A DNA stretch of 19,656 bases from DASYDU01 sp036499445 (GTDB taxonomy: Bacteria > Planctomycetota > Planctomycetia > Pirellulales > Lacipirellulaceae): assembly GCA_036499445.1 (NCBI GenBank), contig DASYDU010000104.1, forward strand, positions 1 through 19,656, read 5' to 3'. A program made the position numbers and the translations under genes. How positions within the stretch are numbered: the first letter of the stretch is position 1; the number at the start of each line of letters is the position of its first letter. Below are positions 6,560-14,194 of this stretch, in pieces. A model generated the notes under the pieces. That model made no database searches and was not told the DNA's origin. It saw only the letters and a list, made by a program, of their open reading frames with translations.

Positions 6560-9550
6560 ATGGACGCGGAGAGCCAGCGAATTGAAGAAGACCTTCGTGG
6601 CCTAGTGCAGGGCGAAGTTCACTGCGACGAGCTATTCACGCAGCTCTACGCCAGCGACGCGAGCATCTACGAGCTGCGGCCAGTCGGCGTCGTCCGACCA
6701 CGCAACATACAAGACGTCGTGGCGACCGTTCGGTATGCGGCCGAGAATCACTTACCGATTCACGCACGAGGCGCTGGCTCGGGCTTGGCCGGCGAATCGC
6801 TCGGCCGCGGACTGGTCGTCGATTTCTCGCGGTTCTTTCGCCGCATTCTGATGGTCGATGCCGCGCGGGCCCGCGTCCAGGCCGGCGTTGTGTTGGCTTC
6901 GCTCAACCGCTATCTCGCTCCGCAGGGACTGATCTTCGGTCCCGATCCGGCCATGAGCCATGTGACCACGATGGGGAGCGTTGTGGCGATCGACGCCGGC
7001 GGCAGCCATTGGCGCCGCTATGGTTCCGCGCGCCGTCACGTCGAGTCGCTGAAGGTCGTGCTCGCCGACGGCGAGATGCTGGAAGTGGGCCGGCACCCCA
7101 TACCAAACGCCGATCGCGAGGCCACAAACGGAAGCACATCGCGGCTCGACCAACTCGTCCAGTCCGTGGCCGGTCTGATCCGGCGGCATGCCAAGATCAT
7201 CGCCGGCAGCCGCCCACAGAGCCTCGTCAATCGCAGCGGCTACGTGCTCGACGACGTGCTGGTCGACGGCCAATTGGATTTGGCCAAGGTGCTTGTGGGC
7301 AGCGAAGGCACACTCGCGCTAATCACCGAGGCGACTGTCACCGTCGATCGTTTGCCCAGCCATCGCGGCTGCGTCCTGTTAATCTTCGACAGCCTCGATA
7401 AGGCGGCCAACGCTGTGCTCGAAATCAATCAGCTCGCGCCGGTCGCCTGCGACCTGATGGACCGCCGCCATCTCAACCTGGCTCGTGAAAACGACGTTCG
7501 CTACGAGCTGCTGATTCCCGGCGAGGCGGAAGCGGTGCTGCTCGTCGAACACCATGCACACACTCGCGGCGACCTGCAAGCCAAACTGGACGAGACAGTC
7601 GAGATCGCGCAATACAAGTCCGGCCTGGCCGCGGCCGCCCACGTCTCGGAGGACGAAGCCGACTTTCAATTGTATTGGGGACTCGCCCGTCGCTTTGTGC
7701 CGACGCTCTACCGTCTGCAAGGGTCGACGCGGCCAATTCCCTGCATCGAGGACATCGCCGTGCCGCCCGCGGCGCTGCCCGTCTTCCTCCGCCATCTGCA
7801 GGACACACTCAAGCGGCTGCAGGTCACCGCCTCGCTCTTCGGCCACGCCGGCCACGGACAACTTCACATCCGCCCGTTCCTCGACCTTTCCGACCTCGAC
7901 GATGTCGGCACCATGGAATCGCTTGCCAGCGAACTGTATGAGCATGTCTGGCTCTTGGGCGGCACGATCAGCGGCGAGCATGGCGACGGACTCAGCCGGA
8001 CGCCGTTCCTCGCTCGCCAATTCGGCCCGCTCGTGAACGTCTTCCGCGAGCTCAAGCAAATCTTCGATCCGCACGGACTGCTCAATCCCGGCAAGATTGT
8101 CTCGCCCGTCCCCACGCGCATGACGCACGACCTGCGGCCGACGATCAATCGGCTGACGGCGCCGCCCCTAGCGACAGAGTTGCCGCAAACCACCTATGGC
8201 GCGCCGGCAGAACCGGTGCCGCTTCAGCTTCGTTGGCAGCCCGACGAAATGGCCACGGCCGCCCGCGCGTGCAATGGCTGTGGCGCCTGCCGTTCGACGT
8301 CGCCCGATGTGCGAATGTGCCCAATCTTTCATCTCTCTCCGCGCGAAGAGGCATCGCCCCGGGCGAAGGCCAATCTGCTTCGCGGTATCCTGTCGGGCGG
8401 TCTCGCCGCAGACGAATTGGTCAAAGATGCCTGCAAAGAGGTCGCCGATCTGTGCGTCCATTGCCACATGTGTCGGCTCGAGTGCCCGGCAAACGTCGAC
8501 ATCCCGAAACTGATGATCGAGGCCAAGGCCGCCTACGTCGCCACCAATGGCCTCTCGCTACACGACTGGTTGCTCGTGCGCATTGATGCCGTCGCGGCGC
8601 TTGCCGGCCGGCTACCGGGCATCTCCAACTGGGCGCTTGCCAATCCGCAGGCTCGCTGGCTCTTGGAAAAGATTACCGGAATCGCACAAGGCCGCAAATT
8701 GCCACGACTCGCCCGGCGCAGCTTCTTGCGTCAGGCCGTGATGCGCCGGCTCCATCAGTCCAGCCGCCGCCCCGGTGAGAAGGTGGTTTATTTCGTCGAC
8801 ACTTATGCCAACCACTTCGATACGCAGCTCGCCGAAGCGCTCGTCGCGGTGCTCCGCCACAATGGAGTGAGGGTCTTCGTTCCCGCGGATCAGCACGAAG
8901 CGGCCATGCCGATGATTTCGCAGGGGGTCCTGGAGCCGGCTCGCGTGATCGCCCATCGCAACGTGGCAATGCTCGCCGAGGCCGTGCGACAAGGTTACAC
9001 GATCATCGGCACGGAGCCCTCCGCGATGCTCGCCCTCACTCGCGAGTATCCCGCCATCCTCGACGATGATGAGGACGCCTTGCTTGTCGCCCAGCATGCG
9101 CAAGACGCCTGCCACTACCTTTGGCAGCTTCATCAGCGCGGCAGCCTCAAGCTCAATTTCCGCCCGCAGCGCATTTCTGTCGGCTATCATGTGCCGTGTC
9201 ATCTGCGGGCCCTCGAAGTTGGGGCGCCGGCGGAAAACCTGCTGCGGCTCGTACCCGGCCTGCGTGTCTCGCGACTCGAAAAAGGTTGCAGCGGGATGGC
9301 CGGCCTGTTTGGAATGAAGCGAGACAACTACCGCACCAGCCTGCGAGCCGGCTGGGAATTGATCTCGGCCGTCCGCGAAGGTCCGTTTCAAATTGGCATG
9401 ACCGAGTGCAGCACGTGTAAAATCCAGATGGAGCAGGGCACCTCCAAACCCACGATTCATCCGATCAAATTACTGGCCTTGGCCTACGGGCTGATGCCGG
9501 AACTTGCAACGCTCGCAAAGTCGTCGAGTAAGCCCTTGGTGGTGACATGA
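6560..9550 (+). CDS. FAD/[4Fe-4S] 2-hydroxyacid dehydrogenase fusion (YdiJ-like)
   Basis: This 996-residue protein fuses the parts that are separate in glycolate oxidase (GlcD + GlcF). The N-terminal FAD-binding PCMH-type domain (about 40-190) has RGAGSGLAGES at 70-80. The FAD-linked oxidase C-terminal domain (about 270-520) has GGTISGEHGDG at 467-477. The ferredoxin-like region has CNGCGACRSTSPDVRMC (C571, C574, C577, C587) and CVHCHMCRLEC (C632, C635, C638, C642). A cysteine-rich CCG region holds C880, C910, C950 and C953. Size and domain order match E. coli YdiJ, a D-2-hydroxyglutarate dehydrogenase; the substrate here is inferred only at the level of D-2-hydroxyacids. It lacks a signal peptide. 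Its TGA overlaps the moaD ATG, which implies translational coupling to molybdopterin synthesis. Confidence 0.88.
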   Translation: MDAESQRIEEDLRGLVQGEVHCDELFTQLYASDASIYELRPVGVVRPRNIQDVVATVRYAAENHLPIHARGAGSGLAGESLGRGLVVDFSRFFRRILMVDAARARVQAGVVLASLNRYLAPQGLIFGPDPAMSHVTTMGSVVAIDAGGSHWRRYGSARRHVESLKVVLADGEMLEVGRHPIPNADREATNGSTSRLDQLVQSVAGLIRRHAKIIAGSRPQSLVNRSGYVLDDVLVDGQLDLAKVLVGSEGTLALITEATVTVDRLPSHRGCVLLIFDSLDKAANAVLEINQLAPVACDLMDRRHLNLARENDVRYELLIPGEAEAVLLVEHHAHTRGDLQAKLDETVEIAQYKSGLAAAAHVSEDEADFQLYWGLARRFVPTLYRLQGSTRPIPCIEDIAVPPAALPVFLRHLQDTLKRLQVTASLFGHAGHGQLHIRPFLDLSDLDDVGTMESLASELYEHVWLLGGTISGEHGDGLSRTPFLARQFGPLVNVFRELKQIFDPHGLLNPGKIVSPVPTRMTHDLRPTINRLTAPPLATELPQTTYGAPAEPVPLQLRWQPDEMATAARACNGCGACRSTSPDVRMCPIFHLSPREEASPRAKANLLRGILSGGLAADELVKDACKEVADLCVHCHMCRLECPANVDIPKLMIEAKAAYVATNGLSLHDWLLVRIDAVAALAGRLPGISNWALANPQARWLLEKITGIAQGRKLPRLARRSFLRQAVMRRLHQSSRRPGEKVVYFVDTYANHFDTQLAEALVAVLRHNGVRVFVPADQHEAAMPMISQGVLEPARVIAHRNVAMLAEAVRQGYTIIGTEPSAMLALTREYPAILDDDEDALLVAQHAQDACHYLWQLHQRGSLKLNFRPQRISVGYHVPCHLRALEVGAPAENLLRLVPGLRVSRLEKGCSGMAGLFGMKRDNYRTSLRAGWELISAVREGPFQIGMTECSTCKIQMEQGTSKPTIHPIKLLALAYGLMPELATLAKSSSKPLVVT

Positions 9551-9792
9551 CCGTCCGCGTGAAATTGTTTGCGGTCGCCAAGCAATTGGCGGGCCGCGGC
9601 GAAGTGGCCGTCGAAGTAGCTACCGGTGCGACTGTCGCCGATGTCGAGCGGGCGCTCATTGCCGCAGTGCCGGCGCTCGCCGATGTCGTCGCTCACGCCC
9701 GGTGGGCCGTCGACGCCGAATTCGCGAAAACTGAAACCGGTGTCGCGGCCCAGTCCGAAGTCGCCTTGATCCCGCCCGTGAGCGGAGGATAG
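9547..9792 (+). CDS. moaD: molybdopterin synthase small subunit (MoaD)
   Basis: This 81-residue ubiquitin-fold sulfur carrier ends in the required Gly-Gly (VALIPPVSGG). The glycine C-terminus is adenylated, thiocarboxylated and then donates sulfur to precursor Z (cPMP) within the MoaD-MoaE complex. The beginning, VRVKLFAVAKQLAGRGEVAVEV, is typical of MoaD. The ATG overlaps the stop of the FAD/Fe-S gene (ATGA), and the TAG is followed after 17 bases by the moaE ATG, or overlaps a possible moaE GTG start. The gene order moaD-moaE-moaA supports the call. No separate promoter is visible, so expression should depend on the upstream gene. Confidence 0.93.
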   Translation: MTVRVKLFAVAKQLAGRGEVAVEVATGATVADVERALIAAVPALADVVAHARWAVDAEFAKTETGVAAQSEVALIPPVSGG

Positions 9793-9809
9793 TGGCCAAC
9801 GATTTGAGC

Positions 9810-10220
9810 ATGATTAGACTTACTACAGAATCCATCGATGCCGCCGCGCTCCTTGATCGAGCCCGTTCGCCCGAGGTGGGCGCTGTCGTGCTGTTCCTCG
9901 GCACGACGCGCGAGTTGACCGGCGGCCGCCGCACGGTCACGCTCGATTACGAAGCCTATGGCCCGATGGCCGAGCGAAAGCTGGCGGAACTTGAGGCCGA
10001 AGCGCGGAAACGCTGGCCGCTTATAGATTGTAAAATCGTCCATCGCGTCGGCCGAGTGCCGCTGGCCGAGGCCAGCGTGGCGATCGTCGTCAGCACGCCG
10101 CATCGCGCCGACGCCTTCGCCGCTGGCCAGTGGCTTATCGACACTTTGAAGCAAGAAGTGCCGATTTGGAAACGCGAAGAGTGGGACGACGGCGCAACCG
10201 AGTGGATTCATCCGAACTGA
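9810..10220 (+). CDS. moaE: molybdopterin synthase catalytic subunit (MoaE)
   Basis: MoaE binds cPMP and, with thiocarboxylated MoaD, makes molybdopterin. From the ATG at 9810 it has 136 residues. Family landmarks are GAVVLFLGTTRE, LDYEAYGPMAERKL, HRVGRVPLAEASVAIVVS and the lysine-bearing LKQEVPIWKRE near the C-terminus, whose lysines contact substrate and MoaD. An alternative GTG at 9792 overlaps the moaD stop by one base and would add six residues. A GGAGG lies 3 bases before that GTG and 21 before the ATG, so the spacing favours neither; the ATG is chosen because MoaE proteins usually begin with the sequence MIRLT. It is the middle gene of the moa operon. Confidence 0.93.
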   Translation: MIRLTTESIDAAALLDRARSPEVGAVVLFLGTTRELTGGRRTVTLDYEAYGPMAERKLAELEAEARKRWPLIDCKIVHRVGRVPLAEASVAIVVSTPHRADAFAAGQWLIDTLKQEVPIWKREEWDDGATEWIHPN

Positions 10221-10232
10221 TTGAAAACGAGC

Positions 10233-11243
10233 ATGGCTCAAATCACCGACAAATCGCCGCTCGTCGACCAACTCGGCCGCACGCATCACAGCCTGCGGAT
10301 CAGCGTTACCGATCGCTGCAACATCCGCTGCTTTTATTGCATGCCGAATGAGAACGTCCAATTCAAACCCCGCAACGAGATCCTCTCGTTCGAAGAGATC
10401 GTGCGATTCGTTCGCGTGGTTTCGCAAATGGGCGTCCGGCGGCTGCGGCTCACTGGCGGCGAGCCGCTCGTGCGGTCGGACGTGCCGCAGTTGGTCGAAC
10501 AACTGGCGGCGCTGCCGCTTGTCGACGATCTTGCGCTTACAACCAACGGCATTCTGCTCGCTGAACAAGCCGACGCGCTCCGTCGCGCCGGACTGCGCCG
10601 TGTCAACATCAGCCTCGATACGATCAGCGAAGAAGTCTTTGAGAAGATCACGCGCCGCGAGGGGCTCGATCGCGTCTTGGCCGGCATCGAAGCAGCGATC
10701 CGCGTTGGCTTCCAGAGCATCCGCCTCAACGCCATCGCCATCCGCGGCCTCACAGAAAATGAAATCTTGCCGCTCGCTCGCTTCGCCCGCGAGCGCGGTC
10801 TCGAATTGCGTTTCATTGAATACATGCCGCTCGATGCTGAAAAACATTGGCAGGCCGGTGACGTGCTCGATGGCGACACCATCCGACGCATCGTCGAAGC
10901 TGAGTTTGGACGGCTCTTGCCCGTTGATCCGCCTCATCCGAGCCAACCGGCCGTTGACTTCGAGTATGCCGACGGCCGCGGCCGAATCGGACTCATTCAT
11001 CCGGTGTCACGGCCGTTTTGCGAAAGTTGCGACCGCCTGCGGCTCACGGCCGAGGGACAAGTCCGAAACTGCCTCTTCTCGTCCGTCGAATGGGACGCTC
11101 GCGCACTGCTGCGCGGTGGCGGCACGGACGACGAAATTGCTCGCCTAGTCCGAGACTGCGTTTGGGCCAAAGCTACGGCCCACGGCATCGGCAGCGACGA
11201 ATTCGTCCGACCCGAACGGGCCATGTATCAAATAGGCGGGTAA
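10233..11243 (+). CDS. moaA: GTP 3',8-cyclase (MoaA), radical SAM
   Basis: MoaA performs the first step of molybdenum cofactor synthesis, turning GTP into 3',8-cyclo-GTP, the precursor of cPMP. The 336-residue protein has the radical-SAM cluster C29-X3-C33-X2-C36 (SVTDRCNIRCFYCMP) and the SAM-binding LTGGEPL. The second, substrate-binding [4Fe-4S] site is C263-X2-C266-X13-C280 (PFCESCDRLRL). The C-terminus is the catalytically important Gly-Gly (MYQIGG), so the protein is complete. The ATG at 10233 is preferred to the TTG at 10221, 12 bases downstream of moaE. moaC is not adjacent and must lie elsewhere in the genome if the pathway is complete. The gene ends the tight operon that begins at 6560. 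Confidence 0.97.
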   Translation: MAQITDKSPLVDQLGRTHHSLRISVTDRCNIRCFYCMPNENVQFKPRNEILSFEEIVRFVRVVSQMGVRRLRLTGGEPLVRSDVPQLVEQLAALPLVDDLALTTNGILLAEQADALRRAGLRRVNISLDTISEEVFEKITRREGLDRVLAGIEAAIRVGFQSIRLNAIAIRGLTENEILPLARFARERGLELRFIEYMPLDAEKHWQAGDVLDGDTIRRIVEAEFGRLLPVDPPHPSQPAVDFEYADGRGRIGLIHPVSRPFCESCDRLRLTAEGQVRNCLFSSVEWDARALLRGGGTDDEIARLVRDCVWAKATAHGIGSDEFVRPERAMYQIGG

Positions 11244-11287
11244 GTGTCCTTAATTTCCGTCGGTTGGTCGAGGTTTGTAGCGCACGC

Positions 11288-11293
11288 TATACT
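11288..11293 (+). promoter_or_regulatory. candidate -10 element before DUF4160 gene
   Basis: TATACT matches the -10 consensus at 5 of 6 positions. A weak -35 (TTGGTC, 11264-11269) is 18 bases upstream. The predicted transcript start falls on or next to the ATG at 11300, so any message from it would be nearly leaderless. Confidence 0.3.
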
Positions 11294-11299
11294 GCTTCA

Positions 11300-11569
11300 A
11301 TGCCGGAACTTAGCCGCTTCTATCGAATTATCATCCGAATGTACATGGAAGTCGGCGCTCCACACAATTTGCCGCACTTCCACGCGTATTATCAAAACGA
11401 TGTCGCAGTGTTTACTCTTGATTCAGTCGACATGATTGCAGTTTCAATGCCGAAACGCCAGCGGCGGCTTACAGAAGCCTGGGCCGAATTGCATTAGGAA
11501 GAGCTGCTGGCCGATTGGCAACGTTTACAAGCGGGGCAGTCGCCGTTGCCTATTGACCCGCTTGATTAG
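11300..11569 (+). pseudogene. DUF4160 protein gene with in-frame amber codon
   Basis: The reading frame begins MPELSRFYRIIIRMY and continues through LPHFHAYYQ to TEAWAELH at 11494, all typical of DUF4160 proteins. There it meets TAG (11495-11497). The same frame continues without interruption as EELLADWQRLQAGQ and ends PLPIDPLD at a second TAG (11567-11569), which is the normal DUF4160 C-terminus. The whole frame would give about 89 residues; the stopped form gives 65. A single base change (for example AGG to TAG, arginine in most relatives) explains it. It could be a true nonsense mutation, suppressed or read through, or a sequencing error. The gene is paired with a DUF2442 gene 24 bases downstream, a common arrangement of unestablished function. 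Confidence 0.75.
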
Positions 11570-11593
11570 AATGGAGAATCAAAGGGCTTTGCC

Positions 11594-11890
11594 ATGTCGC
11601 ATGCAATCCATCGTGTCCAATCGTTCAAACCGGAAGCGGCGTACATTTTGCGGGTACAGTTTGACGACGGCACCGAGCAAGTTGTCGACTTTCAGCCAGT
11701 GTTGGCCGGCGAGCTTTTCGGGCCACTACGCGACGTTAAGATTTTCAATCAAGTGCGAATCGATCCTGAGGTTCATACACTGGTTTGGCCCAACGGTGCG
11801 GATTTCGATCCGGCCACGCTCCACGACTGGCCGCTTCATGCTCAGGCGCTTGCCGAGCGAGCCAAGCAATGGAGTCTAACACGCACATAA
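11594..11890 (+). CDS. DUF2442 domain protein
   Basis: This small 98-residue protein has the DUF2442 pattern: YILRVQFDDGTEQVVDFQPVL, then GPLRDVKIFNQVRI and the closing HTLVWPNGADFDPATLHDW. DUF2442 genes are often found next to DUF4160 genes, as here, and the pair has the size and layout of a toxin-antitoxin-like module, but I know of no demonstrated activity. The start ATG at 11594 is the first in frame and matches the usual beginning. The stop is 17 bases before the aminotransferase start. The pair interrupts what might otherwise be a continuous moaA-aminotransferase operon, which suggests later insertion. Confidence 0.82.
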   Translation: MSHAIHRVQSFKPEAAYILRVQFDDGTEQVVDFQPVLAGELFGPLRDVKIFNQVRIDPEVHTLVWPNGADFDPATLHDWPLHAQALAERAKQWSLTRT

Positions 11891-11907
11891 TAGCTCACAA
11901 GTACCTT

Positions 11908-13083
11908 ATGGATACATCTGGCCGCATTTACCTCGACAACTCCGCCACGACCTGGCCCAAGCCGGAGTCGGTCTACCAGGCGGTCGATCGCTTCCAGCGC
12001 GAAATCGGCGCGCCGAATGGACGCAGCGCTTACCGTGAAGCGGTTGAGTCCAATCGGATCGTCGAACGGGCGCGCCGCGGCGTGGCCGGTTTGATCAACG
12101 CGGCCGACCCCTCACACGTAATCTTCGCGCTGAATTGCAGCGACGCGCTGAATCTCGCGATTCGCGGTGTCGTGCGGCCGGGCGATCACGTAGTGACCAC
12201 CGTCTGCGACCACAATTCGGTGCTCCGGCCGTTGCGGGCGCTCCGCGAATCTGCGAATGTCGACGTCAGCTATGTTCCCTGCGATGCGCAGGGCTTCGTC
12301 TCGCCCGACGATATCCGCACGGCGTTACGGCCAACCACGCGTCTCGTTGCGGTCAACCACGCTTCGAATGTGACCGGCGCCCTCCAACCCATCGAAGCGG
12401 TCGGCAAAATTGTCCGCCAGCACGAGGCGCTTTACCTCGTCGACGCAGCCCAATCGCTAGGCCACGTGCCGCTCAATGTCACACGCGTCGATTGCGACCT
12501 GCTTGCTGCGCCCGGACATAAGGGCCTGCTCGGCCCGCTCGGCACCGGCATCCTCTACATCCGCCCCGGCGTCGAAAAGCTAGTTATGCCCCTCCGCTAC
12601 GGGGGCACCGGCACCGAGAGCGAAGAGGATCGCCAACCCGACGGGCTGCCGCAAAAGTACGAACCGGGCAACCACAATCTCATCGGCCTCGCGGGACTTG
12701 TCGCGGCCTGCGAGTACTTGCAGCACGAGTCAATCGCCGCCATTTGCGCCCATCACACCGAGCTGACGGATCGGCTCATCGCTGGATTCCGCGAAATCGA
12801 CGGCATCACAATTTACGGACCGCCGGCGTCGGCCAACCGCACGAGCGTCGTGAGCATCACCGCCGACGGCTACCACCCGCAAGAGCTCGCCGCCGTGCTG
12901 GAAGCGTCGCATCAAATTCAATGCCGCGCGGGCCTCCACTGCGCACCGCGAATGCATGCGGCGCTCGGCACCATCGCGGGCGGTGGCACGGTCCGCTTCA
13001 GCCCCGGTTGCTTCACCTCGCTCGCAGACATCGACACAGTCATCGCCGCTTTGCAAGAAGTCGCCAGTGTCTCGCTGAAGTAA
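11908..13083 (+). CDS. class V aminotransferase, cysteine desulfurase family
   Basis: This PLP enzyme has 391 residues. The N-terminus IYLDNSATTWPKPESVY is typical, LVDAAQSLGHVPLNV carries the cofactor-binding Asp/Gln region, K205 in APGHKGLLGPLG is the PLP lysine, and C345 in GLHCAPRMH lies in the short active-site cysteine segment. The end GGTVRFSPGCFTSLADID is also conserved in this family. The likely reaction is removal of sulfur from cysteine as an enzyme-bound persulfide. It resembles the single-gene cysteine-desulfurase-like group rather than the housekeeping IscS. The frame is open much further upstream, but that part overlaps the DUF2442 gene in another frame, so the ATG at 11908 is chosen. 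Nearness to moa genes hints at sulfur supply for molybdenum cofactor. Confidence 0.9.
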   Translation: MDTSGRIYLDNSATTWPKPESVYQAVDRFQREIGAPNGRSAYREAVESNRIVERARRGVAGLINAADPSHVIFALNCSDALNLAIRGVVRPGDHVVTTVCDHNSVLRPLRALRESANVDVSYVPCDAQGFVSPDDIRTALRPTTRLVAVNHASNVTGALQPIEAVGKIVRQHEALYLVDAAQSLGHVPLNVTRVDCDLLAAPGHKGLLGPLGTGILYIRPGVEKLVMPLRYGGTGTESEEDRQPDGLPQKYEPGNHNLIGLAGLVAACEYLQHESIAAICAHHTELTDRLIAGFREIDGITIYGPPASANRTSVVSITADGYHPQELAAVLEASHQIQCRAGLHCAPRMHAALGTIAGGGTVRFSPGCFTSLADIDTVIAALQEVASVSLK

Positions 13084-13091
13084 AGTCTATT

Positions 13092-13121
13092 ATTCACCAC
13101 AAGGTCACGAAGGACACAAAG
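13092..13121 (+). repeat. left inverted repeat of GxxExxY cassette
   Basis: The arm begins ATTCACCAC and contains CACGAAGGACAC. It is the inverted partner of 13546-13575, with mismatches only at arm positions 10, 12, 14 and 27. It ends 5 bases before the cassette gene's ATG, and its AAGGAC may serve as a weak ribosome binding site. Confidence 0.75.
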
Positions 13122-13126
13122 AAAGA

Positions 13127-13522
13127 ATGGCGGAATTTGAACCAATTCCATCGGATACAGAAGCGGTCGGCGCGGCAATTGTCAATGCCGCGATGAATGT
13201 TCATATGCACTTGGGACCGGGACTGCTGGAAAGTGTTTATGAGTCCTGCCTATGCCACGAGCTTCGCAAACGAAAAATAGAATTCCTCAGGCAACTGGAT
13301 CTCCCGATTCTCTACGACGACATTCGCCTTGAATCGGGATTACGAATTGACGTTCTTGCCGCCGAACATGTGATCATCGAAGTGAAATCGGTCGAAACCA
13401 TATTGCCAGTTCACGAAGCGCAATTGTTGACCTATTTGAAGCTGACCAAGAAACGACTCGGTCTCTTGTTGAATTTCAACGTCCCCTTGATGAAGCACGG
13501 TATCAAGCGTAAGGTGCTCTAG
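13127..13522 (+). CDS. GxxExxY protein, PD-(D/E)XK nuclease-like
   Basis: This 131-residue protein has the family signature G32-L-L-E35-S-V-Y38 in HLGPGLLESVYESCL. It also has a nuclease-type core in which D75 (RIDVLAA) and E85-V-K87 (VIIEVKSVE) form the PD-(D/E)XK pattern, followed by HEAQLLTYLKL and NFNVPLMKHGIKRKVL. These proteins are widespread in patchy fashion and are predicted nucleases; their biological role is not established to my knowledge. All motif residues are intact, so the gene looks functional. It is the only gene of the inverted-repeat cassette and is somewhat richer in AT than its neighbours, which agrees with recent arrival. Confidence 0.88.
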   Translation: MAEFEPIPSDTEAVGAAIVNAAMNVHMHLGPGLLESVYESCLCHELRKRKIEFLRQLDLPILYDDIRLESGLRIDVLAAEHVIIEVKSVETILPVHEAQLLTYLKLTKKRLGLLLNFNVPLMKHGIKRKVL

Positions 13523-13545
13523 TCGCGCTAGACATCCATTCAGCT

Positions 13546-13575
13546 CTTAGTGTCCTTCGTGTCTTGGTGGTGAAT
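13546..13575 (-). repeat. right inverted repeat of GxxExxY cassette
   Basis: This is the inverted partner of 13092-13121. It contains GTGTCCTTCGTG and TTGGTGGTGAAT and ends immediately before the ATG at 13576. Its GGTGGTG may now act as the ribosome binding site of the YkgJ-family gene. Confidence 0.75.
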
Positions 13576-13998
13576 ATGAGTTCTCCGGCTGAACCTTGGT
13601 ACCAAGACGGCCTCAAGTTTACGTGCACCGGCTGCGGCGACTGCTGCACCGGCTCGGAGGGCTACGTCTGGGTCAACAAGCAGGAGATCGCCGCCCTGGC
13701 GGCCGAGGTGGGACTAAGCATTGAGGAATTCGAGGCCTGCTACGTCCGCGACGTCGGCGTTCGCAAAAGCCTGCGCGAATATGCCAACGGCGATTGTGTC
13801 TTCTTTGACAATAAGACGCGCAAGTGCGGCGTCTACAAGGTGCGGCCTCGCCAATGTCGCACCTGGCCATTCTGGGATTCCAACATCCGCACTCCGCAGG
13901 CTTGGGCCGAGACTTGCGAAGCATGCCCGGGAAGCGGCAAAGGCCGCCTCTACCAGCTCGAAGAGATCCGCGCCCAGGCTGCGGTCATCCGGATCTGA
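13576..13998 (+). CDS. YkgJ-family cysteine-cluster protein
   Basis: This 140-residue protein belongs to the YkgJ/zinc- or iron-chelating family. Its N-terminal cluster FTCTGCGDCCTG holds C17, C20, C23 and C24. A second group reads GDCVFFD and KCGVYKVRPRQCRTWPFW, and further cysteines occur in TCEACPGSG. These cysteines are expected to bind iron (possibly an Fe-S cluster) or zinc; the biochemical function of the family is unproven. The frame is open from a TTG at 13564, but the ATG at 13576 is the better start because the bases before it belong to the cassette's inverted repeat. Insertion of the cassette therefore must have replaced or displaced the original leader of this gene. Confidence 0.87.
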   Translation: MSSPAEPWYQDGLKFTCTGCGDCCTGSEGYVWVNKQEIAALAAEVGLSIEEFEACYVRDVGVRKSLREYANGDCVFFDNKTRKCGVYKVRPRQCRTWPFWDSNIRTPQAWAETCEACPGSGKGRLYQLEEIRAQAAVIRI

Positions 13999-14031
13999 AT
14001 CCCGCCATGTGATCTCAGCCTGCTTGCATAG

Positions 14032-14047
14032 CTGCCGTTGGCAGTTT
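14032..14047 (+). terminator. weak terminator-like hairpin
   Basis: CTGCC-GTT-GGCAG followed by TTT lies 34 bases after the YkgJ-family stop. The stem is short (5 bp) and the T-run minimal, so termination is uncertain. Confidence 0.3.
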
Positions 14048-14167
14048 CACAGACAGCTTTGGTAAACTTTGACGGCTGGTTCAAGTTTGACGGCCAGCGC
14101 GTCGATCAATGACCCAAGCTGACAGCCGCGGTGCCGCGCGCCGAATTCGGCTTCCGCAACTCGTTCG

Positions 14168-14194
14168 GTAAGTTGTTTGTTGAAAGCAACTTAC
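14168..14194. other. 8-bp perfect stem-loop
   Basis: GTAAGTTG and CAACTTAC pair perfectly around an 11-base loop in the non-coding region upstream of HU. It could be part of a small RNA or an operator-like site. Nothing in the sequence decides between these. Confidence 0.4.

Larger units (their letters stand above)
13092..13575. mobile_element. GxxExxY cassette bounded by inverted repeats
   Basis: A 484-base unit contains one small nuclease-like gene between two 30-bp inverted arms (26 of 30 positions match). It begins 8 bases after the aminotransferase stop and ends on the base before the ATG of the YkgJ-family gene. The arms supply the sequences just upstream of both the cassette gene and the next gene. 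There is no transposase, and no convincing target duplication can be seen. This is a mobile-looking element by structure only. Confidence 0.6.

Noticed and set aside
11243..11270. AGTGTCCTT after moaA, like part of the GxxExxY cassette arm
   Set aside because: Only 9 identical bases with a poor continuation, and no partner arm near 11890-11908; this is within chance for a 20-kb window.
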